Below, piece by piece: positions 7,794-13,792 of a stretch of DNA of 18,782 bases (position 1 is the stretch's first letter; the number at the start of each line of letters is the position of its first letter). The notes below the pieces were generated by a model. It did not search any database, was not told the origin of the DNA, and was given only the letters and a program-made list of their open reading frames with translations. The stretch is from JBFKMV01 sp041629655. GTDB lineage: Bacteria > Acidobacteriota > Polarisedimenticolia > Polarisedimenticolales > Polarisedimenticolaceae. A program made the position numbers and the translations under genes. The DNA is taken from the NCBI GenBank assembly GCA_041629655.1, contig JBFKMV010000091.1:1-18782 (forward strand). The letters run 5' to 3'.

Positions 7794-7886
7794 GCACACG
7801 GCTGCGGGAGAGGTCCGGCCACGCTTGAGGTGGACCGGGCCGGGCTGGAACCTTGGAATTGTCCGAGTTCTCCCGTACTTCACAAG
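7764..7886 (-). ncRNA. Candidate small RNA or regulatory leader (about 120 nt)
   Basis: No coding gene fits the gap 7720-7917. A promoter on the reverse strand predicts a start near 7886 and a strong hairpin ends the unit near 7769. Between them CGGGAGA (7875-7869) pairs perfectly with UCUCCCG (7811-7805), enclosing a smaller hairpin of GGU/ACC plus CCAC/GUGG arms (7812-7836). I compared it by eye with SRP RNA, 6S RNA, RNase P RNA, tRNA and common riboswitch motifs and recognised none. It could be a free-standing RNA or the 5' leader/attenuator of the zinc-ribbon gene, whose ATG is 50 nt past the hairpin. Confidence 0.4.
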
Positions 7887-7892
7887 GATGGA

Positions 7893-7921
7893 AGATTAGC
7901 AGTCGACCCCGCCCGCGTCAA
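7893..7921 (-). promoter_or_regulatory. Sigma-70-type promoter with extended -10
   Basis: Reverse strand TTGACG (7921-7916; 5/6 to consensus), exactly 17 nt, then TGC-TAATCT (the -10 is 7898-7893; the TG one base upstream makes an extended -10). It overlaps the stop codon of the SpmAB gene and is the best-looking housekeeping promoter in the window, starting transcription near 7886. Confidence 0.55.
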
Positions 7922-9231
7922 CCGTACAGCAGATTGACGATGAACACCGAGGCGAGGATTCCGGTGGCGTCGGCGAGCAGGCAGGCGGGCAGCGCGTGGC
8001 GGGTCTGCCGGATCCCGACGGCGCCGAAGTACACGGCCAGGATGTAGAAGGTCGTGTCGGTGCTCCCGGACATCGTGCTGACCATGTAGCCGAGGAGCGT
8101 GTCGGGGCCGTTGGCGTGCATGATCTCGGTCACGACCCCCATCGCTCCGGTGCCGGAGAGCGGCCGGACGATCGCCACCGGCAACGCCTCGGCCGGCATG
8201 CCGATCAACGAGGTCAGCGGACCGAGCACGCGCTCGAGCACGTCGATGCCGCCCGAGGCGCGGAACATCCCCACCGCGACCAGGATCGCCACGAGGTACG
8301 GAATGATCCGCACCGCGACCTGGAAGCCTTGCTTGGCCCCCTCGACCAGCGAGTCGTAGACCGGCACCGCGCGCGACCAGCCGAACAGGGCCAGGAACGC
8401 GACCAGCGCGGGCAGGATCCAGAACGACAGCTCGCTGCGGATCAGCTCCACCGGGTCGGTGCCGCGCGCATTGACGATCTTCCAGGCCATCGCGCCGAGC
8501 AGCGCGATCCAGAACGCGGCGACCAGCGCCGAGCGCCAGCCGACGGGACGCGGCGCCGTGGAGGGAACCGGCGTCTCCGTCGACGAGGCGGGCGCGGCCT
8601 CGTCCTCCGCTGCGTCCGGCGGGGCGACCTCGCCGCGCGGCTCGCTGGCGCGATAGCGCGGCAGCCGCGCCAGCAGGAACGCCGCGGTGATCGCGACCAC
8701 CGTCGCGCAGCCGCTGGCGAACCAGGTGGTGAGGAAGATCCCGGTGGAGTTTTCGCTGCCGGCCGCCATGCGCAGGCTGATCATCCCCGAGGGCAGGATC
8801 GCCAGCGCCGAGGTGTTGATGGCCAGGAACAGCACCATCGCGTTGGTCGCGGTGCCCTTGACCGGGTTGAGCCGGTCCAGCTCTTCCATCGCCTTGATCC
8901 CGAACGGCGTGGCGGCGTTGCCGAGACCCATCATGTTGCTGCCCATGTTCAGGATCATCGCGCTCATCGCGGGGTGGTCGACCGGAACGCCGGGGAACAG
9001 CCGGCGCAGCACCGGTCCCAGCGCGCGCGCGATCAGCCGCAACAATCCGCCGTCCTCGGCGACCTTCATCAACCCGAGAAAGAACGCCATCACCCCGATC
9101 AGACCGATTGCGAGGGTCACCGCCGCCTTGGCCGACTGCAGGATCGCGTCGGTCAGCGCCTGCATGCTGCCGGTGAAGGCCGCGAGCAGGATCGACGCGA
9201 CCATGATGAAGACGATGATCCCGTTCAGCAT
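7918..9231 (-). CDS. SpmA-SpmB fusion, nucleoside-recognition-domain membrane protein
   Basis: 437 residues. The N-terminal half (1 to about 205) is SpmA-like: several hydrophobic helices and the NMGSNMMGLGNAATPFGIKAM block typical of the nucleoside-recognition (Gate) domain. A hydrophilic Pro/Glu/Ala linker (about 206-245) follows. The C-terminal half (about 246-437) is SpmB-like, with RPLSGTGAMGV, TMSGSTDTTFYILAVYFG and a last helix ending VFIVNLLYG. SpmA and SpmB are needed for spore-core dehydration in Bacillus, but fused forms are common in non-sporulating Gram-negatives, where the function is unknown and a small-molecule transport role is inferred. The ATG at 9231 has no visible Shine-Dalgarno and lies 30 bp after the hemerythrin stop. 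Confidence 0.92.
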   Translation of the reverse strand: MLNGIIVFIMVASILLAAFTGSMQALTDAILQSAKAAVTLAIGLIGVMAFFLGLMKVAEDGGLLRLIARALGPVLRRLFPGVPVDHPAMSAMILNMGSNMMGLGNAATPFGIKAMEELDRLNPVKGTATNAMVLFLAINTSALAILPSGMISLRMAAGSENSTGIFLTTWFASGCATVVAITAAFLLARLPRYRASEPRGEVAPPDAAEDEAAPASSTETPVPSTAPRPVGWRSALVAAFWIALLGAMAWKIVNARGTDPVELIRSELSFWILPALVAFLALFGWSRAVPVYDSLVEGAKQGFQVAVRIIPYLVAILVAVGMFRASGGIDVLERVLGPLTSLIGMPAEALPVAIVRPLSGTGAMGVVTEIMHANGPDTLLGYMVSTMSGSTDTTFYILAVYFGAVGIRQTRHALPACLLADATGILASVFIVNLLYG

Positions 9232-9261
9232 CGGACGTGGAGGTGGGACCGGGGCCGGGCG

Positions 9262-9711
9262 CTAGCCGTGGGAGCGGCGCTCTTGCTCGAGCGCGCGCTC
9301 GAGCAACGCCTCCTCGGCGCGCTCGTGCGTGCGCATCATCTCCAGGAAGTGCTCCAGATCGGTCTTGAGGTCGCGCGCCTCGTCCGGGGTGCCGTGCTGG
9401 GCGTGGATCCGCGCCATCTCGAGGATCTCGATCATCTTCTGGTGCTGCTGGCGCAGGCCCAGCAGCTCCTGACGCGCCTCCGGGAGCAGCTCCAGGATCG
9501 CCGGGTACATCCCTCCTTGCTCCTCGGACTGCTGGTGCTCCAGCAGCCGCTCGCGGAAACTGTCGATCTGCGCGGCGAGCCGGCGCATCGGTTCGACGTC
9601 GGCGGGGTCGAGCGCCCGCACGGCAGCCACGATCTGGTCGAGGAAGAAGTGGATCTGCCGGTGCTCTTCGAGCGTTTCCTTGGTGAGTTGCTGGTAGGTC
9701 TGGGCACTCAT
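9262..9711 (-). CDS. Hemerythrin/HHE-domain protein
   Basis: 149 residues, nearly all one four-helix bundle. Candidate di-iron ligands follow the HHE pattern: H17 (EEHRQIH), H59 with E63 (HQQSEEQ), H90 (RQQHQKM) and H129 with E133 (RTHERAEE). Family members bind oxygen, NO or reactive species, or store iron; which one cannot be read here. The ATG at 9711 is preceded by GGAGG at about 9 nt. It is encoded ahead of the SpmAB gene and behind the IYD-like gene, with a hairpin in each flanking gap, so it may be its own unit. A highly charged C-terminus (EQERRSHG) follows the last helix. Confidence 0.8.
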   Translation of the reverse strand: MSAQTYQQLTKETLEEHRQIHFFLDQIVAAVRALDPADVEPMRRLAAQIDSFRERLLEHQQSEEQGGMYPAILELLPEARQELLGLRQQHQKMIEILEMARIHAQHGTPDEARDLKTDLEHFLEMMRTHERAEEALLERALEQERRSHG

Positions 9712-9726
9712 CGCATCGCCCCTCCG

Positions 9727-9749
9727 GGGAGAGAGTCCCGGCCTCTCCC
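9727..9749 (-). promoter_or_regulatory. Stem-loop next to the hemerythrin ribosome binding site
   Basis: GGGAGAG (9727-9733) and CTCTCCC (9743-9749) form a perfect 7-bp stem with a 9-nt loop, one base from the GGAGG (9725-9721) that serves the hemerythrin gene. It could modulate initiation. A regulatory role is a guess; purine/pyrimidine-rich repeats of this size also occur by chance in GC-rich DNA. Confidence 0.25.
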
Positions 9750-9781
9750 TCCATCAGAACTTCCACCACAAACTCTAGTTC

Positions 9782-9824
9782 GTCAAGTTGGGCCGCGCAA
9801 CCTGCTGCGCGGGCTTCACTTGAC
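9782..9824 (-). terminator. Two-tier hairpin over the stop of the IYD-like gene
   Basis: Outer arms GTCAAGT (9782-9788) and ACTTGAC (9818-9824) pair perfectly, as do inner arms CCGCGCA (9793-9799) and TGCGCGG (9806-9812) around a 6-nt loop. The outer arm includes the TGA stop of the gene. There is no U-run after it, so it may be a 3' stabilising or processing hairpin, or a weak terminator. The left arm also holds TTGACG (9786-9781), a -35-like hexamer for the hemerythrin gene, but no convincing -10 follows at 17 nt. Confidence 0.4.
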
Positions 9825-10475
9825 GATCAGGACCTCCTCGAGCCGCTTGCGCGTGAGGTTCGGGACCTCGCACCCCGGCGCGGGGTACCCGAGCGCCAGC
9901 AACAGGAATGGCCGCTCGTTGCGCGGCCGGCCGAGGATCTCGCGCAGGAATTTCATCGGGCTCGGCGTGTGGGTCAGCGTGGCCAGGCCGGCATGGTGCA
10001 ACGCCGCGATCAACAGTCCGGTCGCGATTCCGACGGATTCCTGCACGTAGTAGTGCTTGGCCGGGCCGCTCTCGGTCAGCGCGAAGGTCTCCGCGAACAC
10101 CGGGAGCAGGTACGGGCAGGTGGTCAAAAACGGTTTGTTCCAGTCGGTGCCGAGCGGCTCGAGGTCCTGGATCCAGGCCGGCGGCATCCGTTCCTGGTAG
10201 CTCCTGCGCTCCTCCTCCTCCGCCGCCTCGCGGATGCGGGCCTTGATCTGCGGGTCCTTGACGAGCACGAACCGCCACGGTTGCTTGTGCGCGCCCGAGG
10301 GGGCGGTGGCCGCCGTGCGGATCGCCAGCTCGACGACCGCGCGCGGGACGGGACGTTCGGCGAAATGGCGCACGGTCCGGCGGCGGCGCATCTCCTCGTG
10401 AAACTCGCGCGCGCGCTGAAGCATCTCCTCGTGCGCGTATTCGGTGAACTCAAGCGGAACGAATGCGGGCTCCAT
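9816..10475 (-). CDS. Nitroreductase-fold flavoprotein, iodotyrosine-deiodinase (IYD)-like
   Basis: 219 residues. FMN-binding RRRRTVRHF (30-38) and TAPSGAHKQPW (57-67) place it in the IYD branch of the nitroreductase superfamily rather than among NfsB or BluB enzymes. The lid region keeps the substrate triad of human IYD (E157, Y161, K182) at identical spacing: E89, Y93 and K114 in EERRSYQERMPPAW and LGTDWNKPFL. The C-terminal block GRPRNERPFLLLALGYPAP also fits. IYD reductively dehalogenates halotyrosines using reduced FMN; bacterial homologues have this activity in vitro but unclear physiology. GGGAG precedes the ATG, and 18 bp separate it from the PlsC-fusion stop, so it is probably co-transcribed with the lipid genes. 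Confidence 0.85.
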   Translation of the reverse strand: MEPAFVPLEFTEYAHEEMLQRAREFHEEMRRRRTVRHFAERPVPRAVVELAIRTAATAPSGAHKQPWRFVLVKDPQIKARIREAAEEEERRSYQERMPPAWIQDLEPLGTDWNKPFLTTCPYLLPVFAETFALTESGPAKHYYVQESVGIATGLLIAALHHAGLATLTHTPSPMKFLREILGRPRNERPFLLLALGYPAPGCEVPNLTRKRLEEVLIVK

Positions 10476-10493
10476 CGCCGACTCCCACGCGCC

Positions 10494-11945
10494 TCAGGCG
10501 GGCGCGGCCTTTCCGGTTTCGCCGCCGAGACCTTCCATCGCCGCTTCGACGCGCGCGGCGATCTCCTCCGGGCCCGTCGTTTCGGTGTCGAACTCCAGCA
10601 CCAGCGTCCGTCGCCGGCTGTCCAGCACGCCGGCTACGTGACGATAGGCTTGCTGCAGCTCGCCGAGGAACTCCTCGTTCTCGTACTCCAGCAGCGCGCG
10701 ACCCTCCGAGCGCAACCGCCGCATCGCCTGCCCGGGCGGCGTCGCCAGCAGGACCACCACGTCCGGCGGCAGCATCCGCGCCAGGTCGAACACGTTCAAC
10801 AGCCACACCTCGGGGATGTGCCGGATGTAGTTCCACCAGCGACGCAGCCGAATCTTGCGCTCCCGGGCGAGGTGCTGCATCAGCCGGGCCAGGTCCCGCT
10901 CGTCGAACACGCCCTTGTGGAACTCCGCCACGACCCAGGCCAGCAGCTCGACCAGCGGGCTGCCGCCGCCGACCACGTAGCGCGCCGCGCGGCCGTCCTC
11001 CAGCGCCTCGTCGATGGCGGCCAGCTCGACCGTTTCGGCGAACTTGGCGCCCTTGAACCGCCCTCCGGTGCGGAATACGCCCGCCAGCAGGCCGAGCCAG
11101 GCCGGACTGCGGGTCAGCGGCACCGGACGCGGCAGCTCGCGCAGGCCTTCGCCGTCGGCCTCGAGCATCGGCGTCGTGATCCCCAGCGTCCGTTTCCGGC
11201 GGCCCATCCGCTCGGTCAGGCTGCGGATCACCGGGCGGCGCGCCTCGTCGTCGATCCCGCACACCGCGATGCGCACCGGCGGCCCGGGTCGCGGTCCGGG
11301 GACCGGGGGCGGGGGTGGCGCCAGGGCCAGCACGTCGTTCCGCACCTGCTCGGCGATCTCGCGCGGATCGAGGTCCGCCGGGTAGGACCGCGGCTTGCCG
11401 ACGTTGACGTCGGTGGCCAGCGGGACCGGAACCACCTTGCCCCGCGGCCAGATCCGCTCGGGGCCCGACATGAACACCGGCACGACCAGCAGTCCCGGCA
11501 GCGAGCGCACCAGCCGGCCGACGCCGGGACGGAACGGCGCCACGACGCCGGCTTCGCCGCGGCTGCCCTCGGGGAACAGGATGACCGACTCGCCGGCCTC
11601 GATCGCGTCGACGACCGGAGCCAGCACGTCGCGGCCCAGCTTCGGCCGCCGCTCGATCGCGATCGCGTTCATGAACAGCATCGCCATCGTGCGTCGCAGC
11701 CAGGTCGAGCCGAAGTAGTCCGCCGCCGCGACCGGATGCACGCGCGCCAGCCGGCGCAGCGGGAACAGCCACATCAGCACCGCGGCGTCGAGGTGCGAGT
11801 TGTGGTTGGCGACGACGAGACACGGCCCGCGGGGCACCAGGTCCCGCCGGCGGTAGCGGACGCCGACGAACCACCACAGCAACGGGAACACGAACCCGAG
11901 GTGGAACAGGTACAGCGCCAGGTTCCTGAAAAAACGCCGCAGCAT
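10494..11945 (-). CDS. PlsC-type acyltransferase fused to a degenerate thymidylate-kinase-like domain
   Basis: 483 residues in two parts joined by a proline linker (210-223). The N-terminal part starts with a hydrophobic membrane-associating segment (8-30) and has the acyltransferase motifs NHNSHLD (HX4D: H48, D53) and FPEGSRG (124-130), so it likely acylates lysophosphatidate or a related lipid at the inner membrane. The C-terminal part (224-470) resembles thymidylate/nucleoside monophosphate kinases: VRIAVCGIDDEARRPVIRSL where the P-loop should be, ARY for the DRY motif (321-323), then PDVVVLLATPPGQAMRRL and EEFLGELQQAYRHVAG. The P-loop lacks GK[ST] and the DR Asp is Ala, so phosphate transfer is unlikely. 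No Shine-Dalgarno is visible before the ATG at 11945. Confidence 0.85.
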   Translation of the reverse strand: MLRRFFRNLALYLFHLGFVFPLLWWFVGVRYRRRDLVPRGPCLVVANHNSHLDAAVLMWLFPLRRLARVHPVAAADYFGSTWLRRTMAMLFMNAIAIERRPKLGRDVLAPVVDAIEAGESVILFPEGSRGEAGVVAPFRPGVGRLVRSLPGLLVVPVFMSGPERIWPRGKVVPVPLATDVNVGKPRSYPADLDPREIAEQVRNDVLALAPPPPPVPGPRPGPPVRIAVCGIDDEARRPVIRSLTERMGRRKRTLGITTPMLEADGEGLRELPRPVPLTRSPAWLGLLAGVFRTGGRFKGAKFAETVELAAIDEALEDGRAARYVVGGGSPLVELLAWVVAEFHKGVFDERDLARLMQHLARERKIRLRRWWNYIRHIPEVWLLNVFDLARMLPPDVVVLLATPPGQAMRRLRSEGRALLEYENEEFLGELQQAYRHVAGVLDSRRRTLVLEFDTETTGPEEIAARVEAAMEGLGGETGKAAPA

Positions 11946-11960
11946 GGCCGCGGCAACAGC

Positions 11961-12827
11961 CTACACGAAGTGGCTCAGGTAGTGGTAGAAGACGGGCGCG
12001 GCGTACACGGCGGGAATCGTGCGGTCGAGCAGCGCGCCGCGGCCCAATCGCGCGGTGGAGGAGCTCATCTCGAGATCGCGCGCGACCGCGGCAACCACGA
12101 CCGACCCCGCGGTGACCGCCAGCGCGACCAGCACCCCGGCGCGCGCGGCGTCCTCGTCGCCCAGCCCCGCCGCCGGTCCGAGGGCGTAGCCCGCGGCGCC
12201 CGCCACCAGCAGCGAGACGGCCATCCCCAGCACCGGCCGCACCCGGCTCTCGCCGGGGCGGAACCGGCCGATCAGCCGTTGCGGCAGCTCGGCGGCGATC
12301 ACCAGCACGCCGAACAGGTCCAGCAGCTCGGGCGGCCGGTTCATCAGCAGTCCCAGGTGCGCGGTGCAGAAGATGAACAGCAACACGCCGAGCAGCGTCC
12401 GCCCGATCGAGTCCAACAATCCTTCGCTACTCTGCCCGATCGAGACCAAAAGCGGCATCAACAGAAACAGCGCCACCGGCACGAACGCCAGAAACAGCTG
12501 TGTCGAACCGACGACCGCGGGGTAGAGCACGAAGGGAATCGCGACGTAGGCGGTGATGATCGCCGGGCGGTCCTCGGGACGGATCGGCGCCAGGAAGAAG
12601 TACGCGCGCAGGCTGACGAACATCAGGCCGGCGAGCAGTGGCACCGAGACCCACGGCGTGGCCCGGGCCAGGCAGACCAACAAGACCGCGAACGCGGCCC
12701 AGAACGCGGCCCAGCCGGGAAGCGCACGGAACCGCCCGCCCCGGCGGCGGGTCGTCACGGCGGCCAGCGCCGCGGCGGCGACGGCCGCGGCCAGCGCGAT
12801 CAGGGTCGGGGGCAGCGTTTCGGGCAT
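11961..12827 (-). CDS. CdsA-like (phosphatidate cytidylyltransferase family) membrane protein
   Basis: 288 residues, about 8 hydrophobic segments spread over the length. The C-terminal block ARDLEMSSSTARLGRGALLD, then RTIPAVYAAPVFYHYL, aligns with the CdsA signature (KD...PGHGG..DR.D), and GRFRPGESRVRPVLG (187-201) with the earlier GR.FGK..L.P stretch. CdsA makes CDP-diacylglycerol from phosphatidate and CTP, directly after the PlsC step, which fits the neighbouring acyltransferase gene 15 bp downstream. Several canonical residues differ: R250 for Lys, no PGHGG, no final Asp after DR (D268, R269), and E180 where a metal-binding Asp is expected, so activity or substrate may differ. The ATG at 12827 has GAGG close by; it is the first gene of the leftward block. 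Confidence 0.75.
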   Translation of the reverse strand: MPETLPPTLIALAAAVAAAALAAVTTRRRGGRFRALPGWAAFWAAFAVLLVCLARATPWVSVPLLAGLMFVSLRAYFFLAPIRPEDRPAIITAYVAIPFVLYPAVVGSTQLFLAFVPVALFLLMPLLVSIGQSSEGLLDSIGRTLLGVLLFIFCTAHLGLLMNRPPELLDLFGVLVIAAELPQRLIGRFRPGESRVRPVLGMAVSLLVAGAAGYALGPAAGLGDEDAARAGVLVALAVTAGSVVVAAVARDLEMSSSTARLGRGALLDRTIPAVYAAPVFYHYLSHFV

Positions 12828-12885
12828 CGTCCTCGTCGTCCTCCGCGGGTCGTTTATTATGACGCCGTCGACTGAGGAGAACGCC
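12828..12885. promoter_or_regulatory. Divergent promoter region between cdsA-like gene and gnd
   Basis: Only 58 bp separate the two start codons. A lone AT-rich patch holds overlapping -10-like hexamers on both strands: TATTAT rightward (12855-12860) and CATAAT leftward (12861-12856). Each would give a leader of about 20 nt. Neither strand has a good -35, so an activator or another sigma factor may be involved. Confidence 0.35.
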
Positions 12886-13788
12886 ATGGAAATCGGAATG
12901 ATCGGATTGGGGCGGATGGGGCTGAACATGTCGATCCGCTTGATCCAGCGCGGCCACCGCGTGATCGGGACGTCCAAGAGCCCCGCGGAGGTCGAGAAAC
13001 TGGCCGGGCTCGAGGGCGGCGAGGGCGTCGGCGATCTCAAGGAGCTCGTCGCCGGGCTCGACGAGCCGCGCCTGGTCTGGCTGATGGTCCCGGCCGGCAA
13101 GGTCGTCGACCAGGTGATCGGGCAACTCGTGCCGAACCTGACCAAGGGCGATCTGATCGTCGACGGCGGCAACTCGAACTACCACGACTCGATGCGACGC
13201 GGCGCGGAGCTGGCGCGCAAGGGCATCGGTTTCCTGGACGCCGGGACCAGCGGCGGGGTGTGGGGACTGGAGGTCGGCTACAACCTGATGGTCGGCGGCG
13301 CGGAGGCCGACTTCCGCCGCGCGGAGCCGGTCCTCAAGGACCTCGCCCCCGAGAACGGGTACCTCCACACGGGACCCGTCGGCTCGGGCCACTACTGCAA
13401 GATGATCCACAACGGGATCGAGTACGGGATGCTGCAGGCCTACGGCGAGGGTTTCGAGATCCTGGCCCGCAGCCGTTTCCACTACGACCTCAAGGCGGTC
13501 GCCGGGTTGTGGAACCACGGCAGCGTGATCCGCTCGTGGCTGCTCGAGCTGGCCGAGCGCGCGTTCGCCGAGGAGTCGCGGCTGGACTCGATCAAGGGCT
13601 ACGTCGAGGATTCGGGCGAGGGCCGCTGGACCGTGCAGGAGGCGATCGACCTCGACGTGCCGGCCCCGGTGCTGACGCTGTCGCTGCAGGCCCGCTTCGG
13701 CTCGCGCCAGGAGGAGTCGTTCTCGGCGAAGGTGATTGCCGCGCTGCGGCAGCAGTTCGGCGGGCACGCGGTCAAGAAGGCGGAGTGA
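12886..13788 (+). CDS. gnd: 6-phosphogluconate dehydrogenase, decarboxylating (short form)
   Basis: 300 residues, the short GndA/YqeC-type form rather than the 470-residue E. coli Gnd. It oxidatively decarboxylates 6-phosphogluconate to ribulose-5-phosphate. Motifs: Rossmann GLGRMG (7-12), VDGGNSNY (92-99), DAGTSGG (118-124) and the catalytic GHYCKMIHNGIEYG with K172, N176 and E179. After the second strand the cofactor loop is GTSKSPAEV, with no Asp, which hints at NADP rather than NAD; this is inference. GAGGAG precedes the ATG at proper spacing. First gene of the oxidative pentose phosphate operon; 4 bp separate it from zwf. Confidence 0.95.
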   Translation: MEIGMIGLGRMGLNMSIRLIQRGHRVIGTSKSPAEVEKLAGLEGGEGVGDLKELVAGLDEPRLVWLMVPAGKVVDQVIGQLVPNLTKGDLIVDGGNSNYHDSMRRGAELARKGIGFLDAGTSGGVWGLEVGYNLMVGGAEADFRRAEPVLKDLAPENGYLHTGPVGSGHYCKMIHNGIEYGMLQAYGEGFEILARSRFHYDLKAVAGLWNHGSVIRSWLLELAERAFAEESRLDSIKGYVEDSGEGRWTVQEAIDLDVPAPVLTLSLQARFGSRQEESFSAKVIAALRQQFGGHAVKKAE

Positions 13789-13792
13789 GCGC

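Noticed and set aside
7698..7883. Possible 61-residue leftward peptide in the promoter/hairpin gap
   Set aside because: GTG start without a ribosome binding site, basic and proline-rich composition, passes through the terminator hairpin and overlaps the zinc-ribbon start. An RNA element explains the region better.
7764..7886. tRNA, SRP RNA, 6S RNA or RNase P RNA in the 7720-7917 gap
   Set aside because: A GGTTCCAGCCC stretch looks slightly like a T-arm, but the stem does not pair and there is no acceptor stem. The SRP GGAA-tetraloop motif and RNase P core motifs are absent, and the gap is too short for RNase P RNA.
9969..12875. Very long rightward open frame (968 codons) opposite the IYD, PlsC-fusion and CdsA-like genes
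   Set aside because: It is an antisense shadow caused by high GC content: its translation is His/Arg/Gln-rich and low in hydrophobic order, while the opposite strand encodes recognisable families over the same bases.
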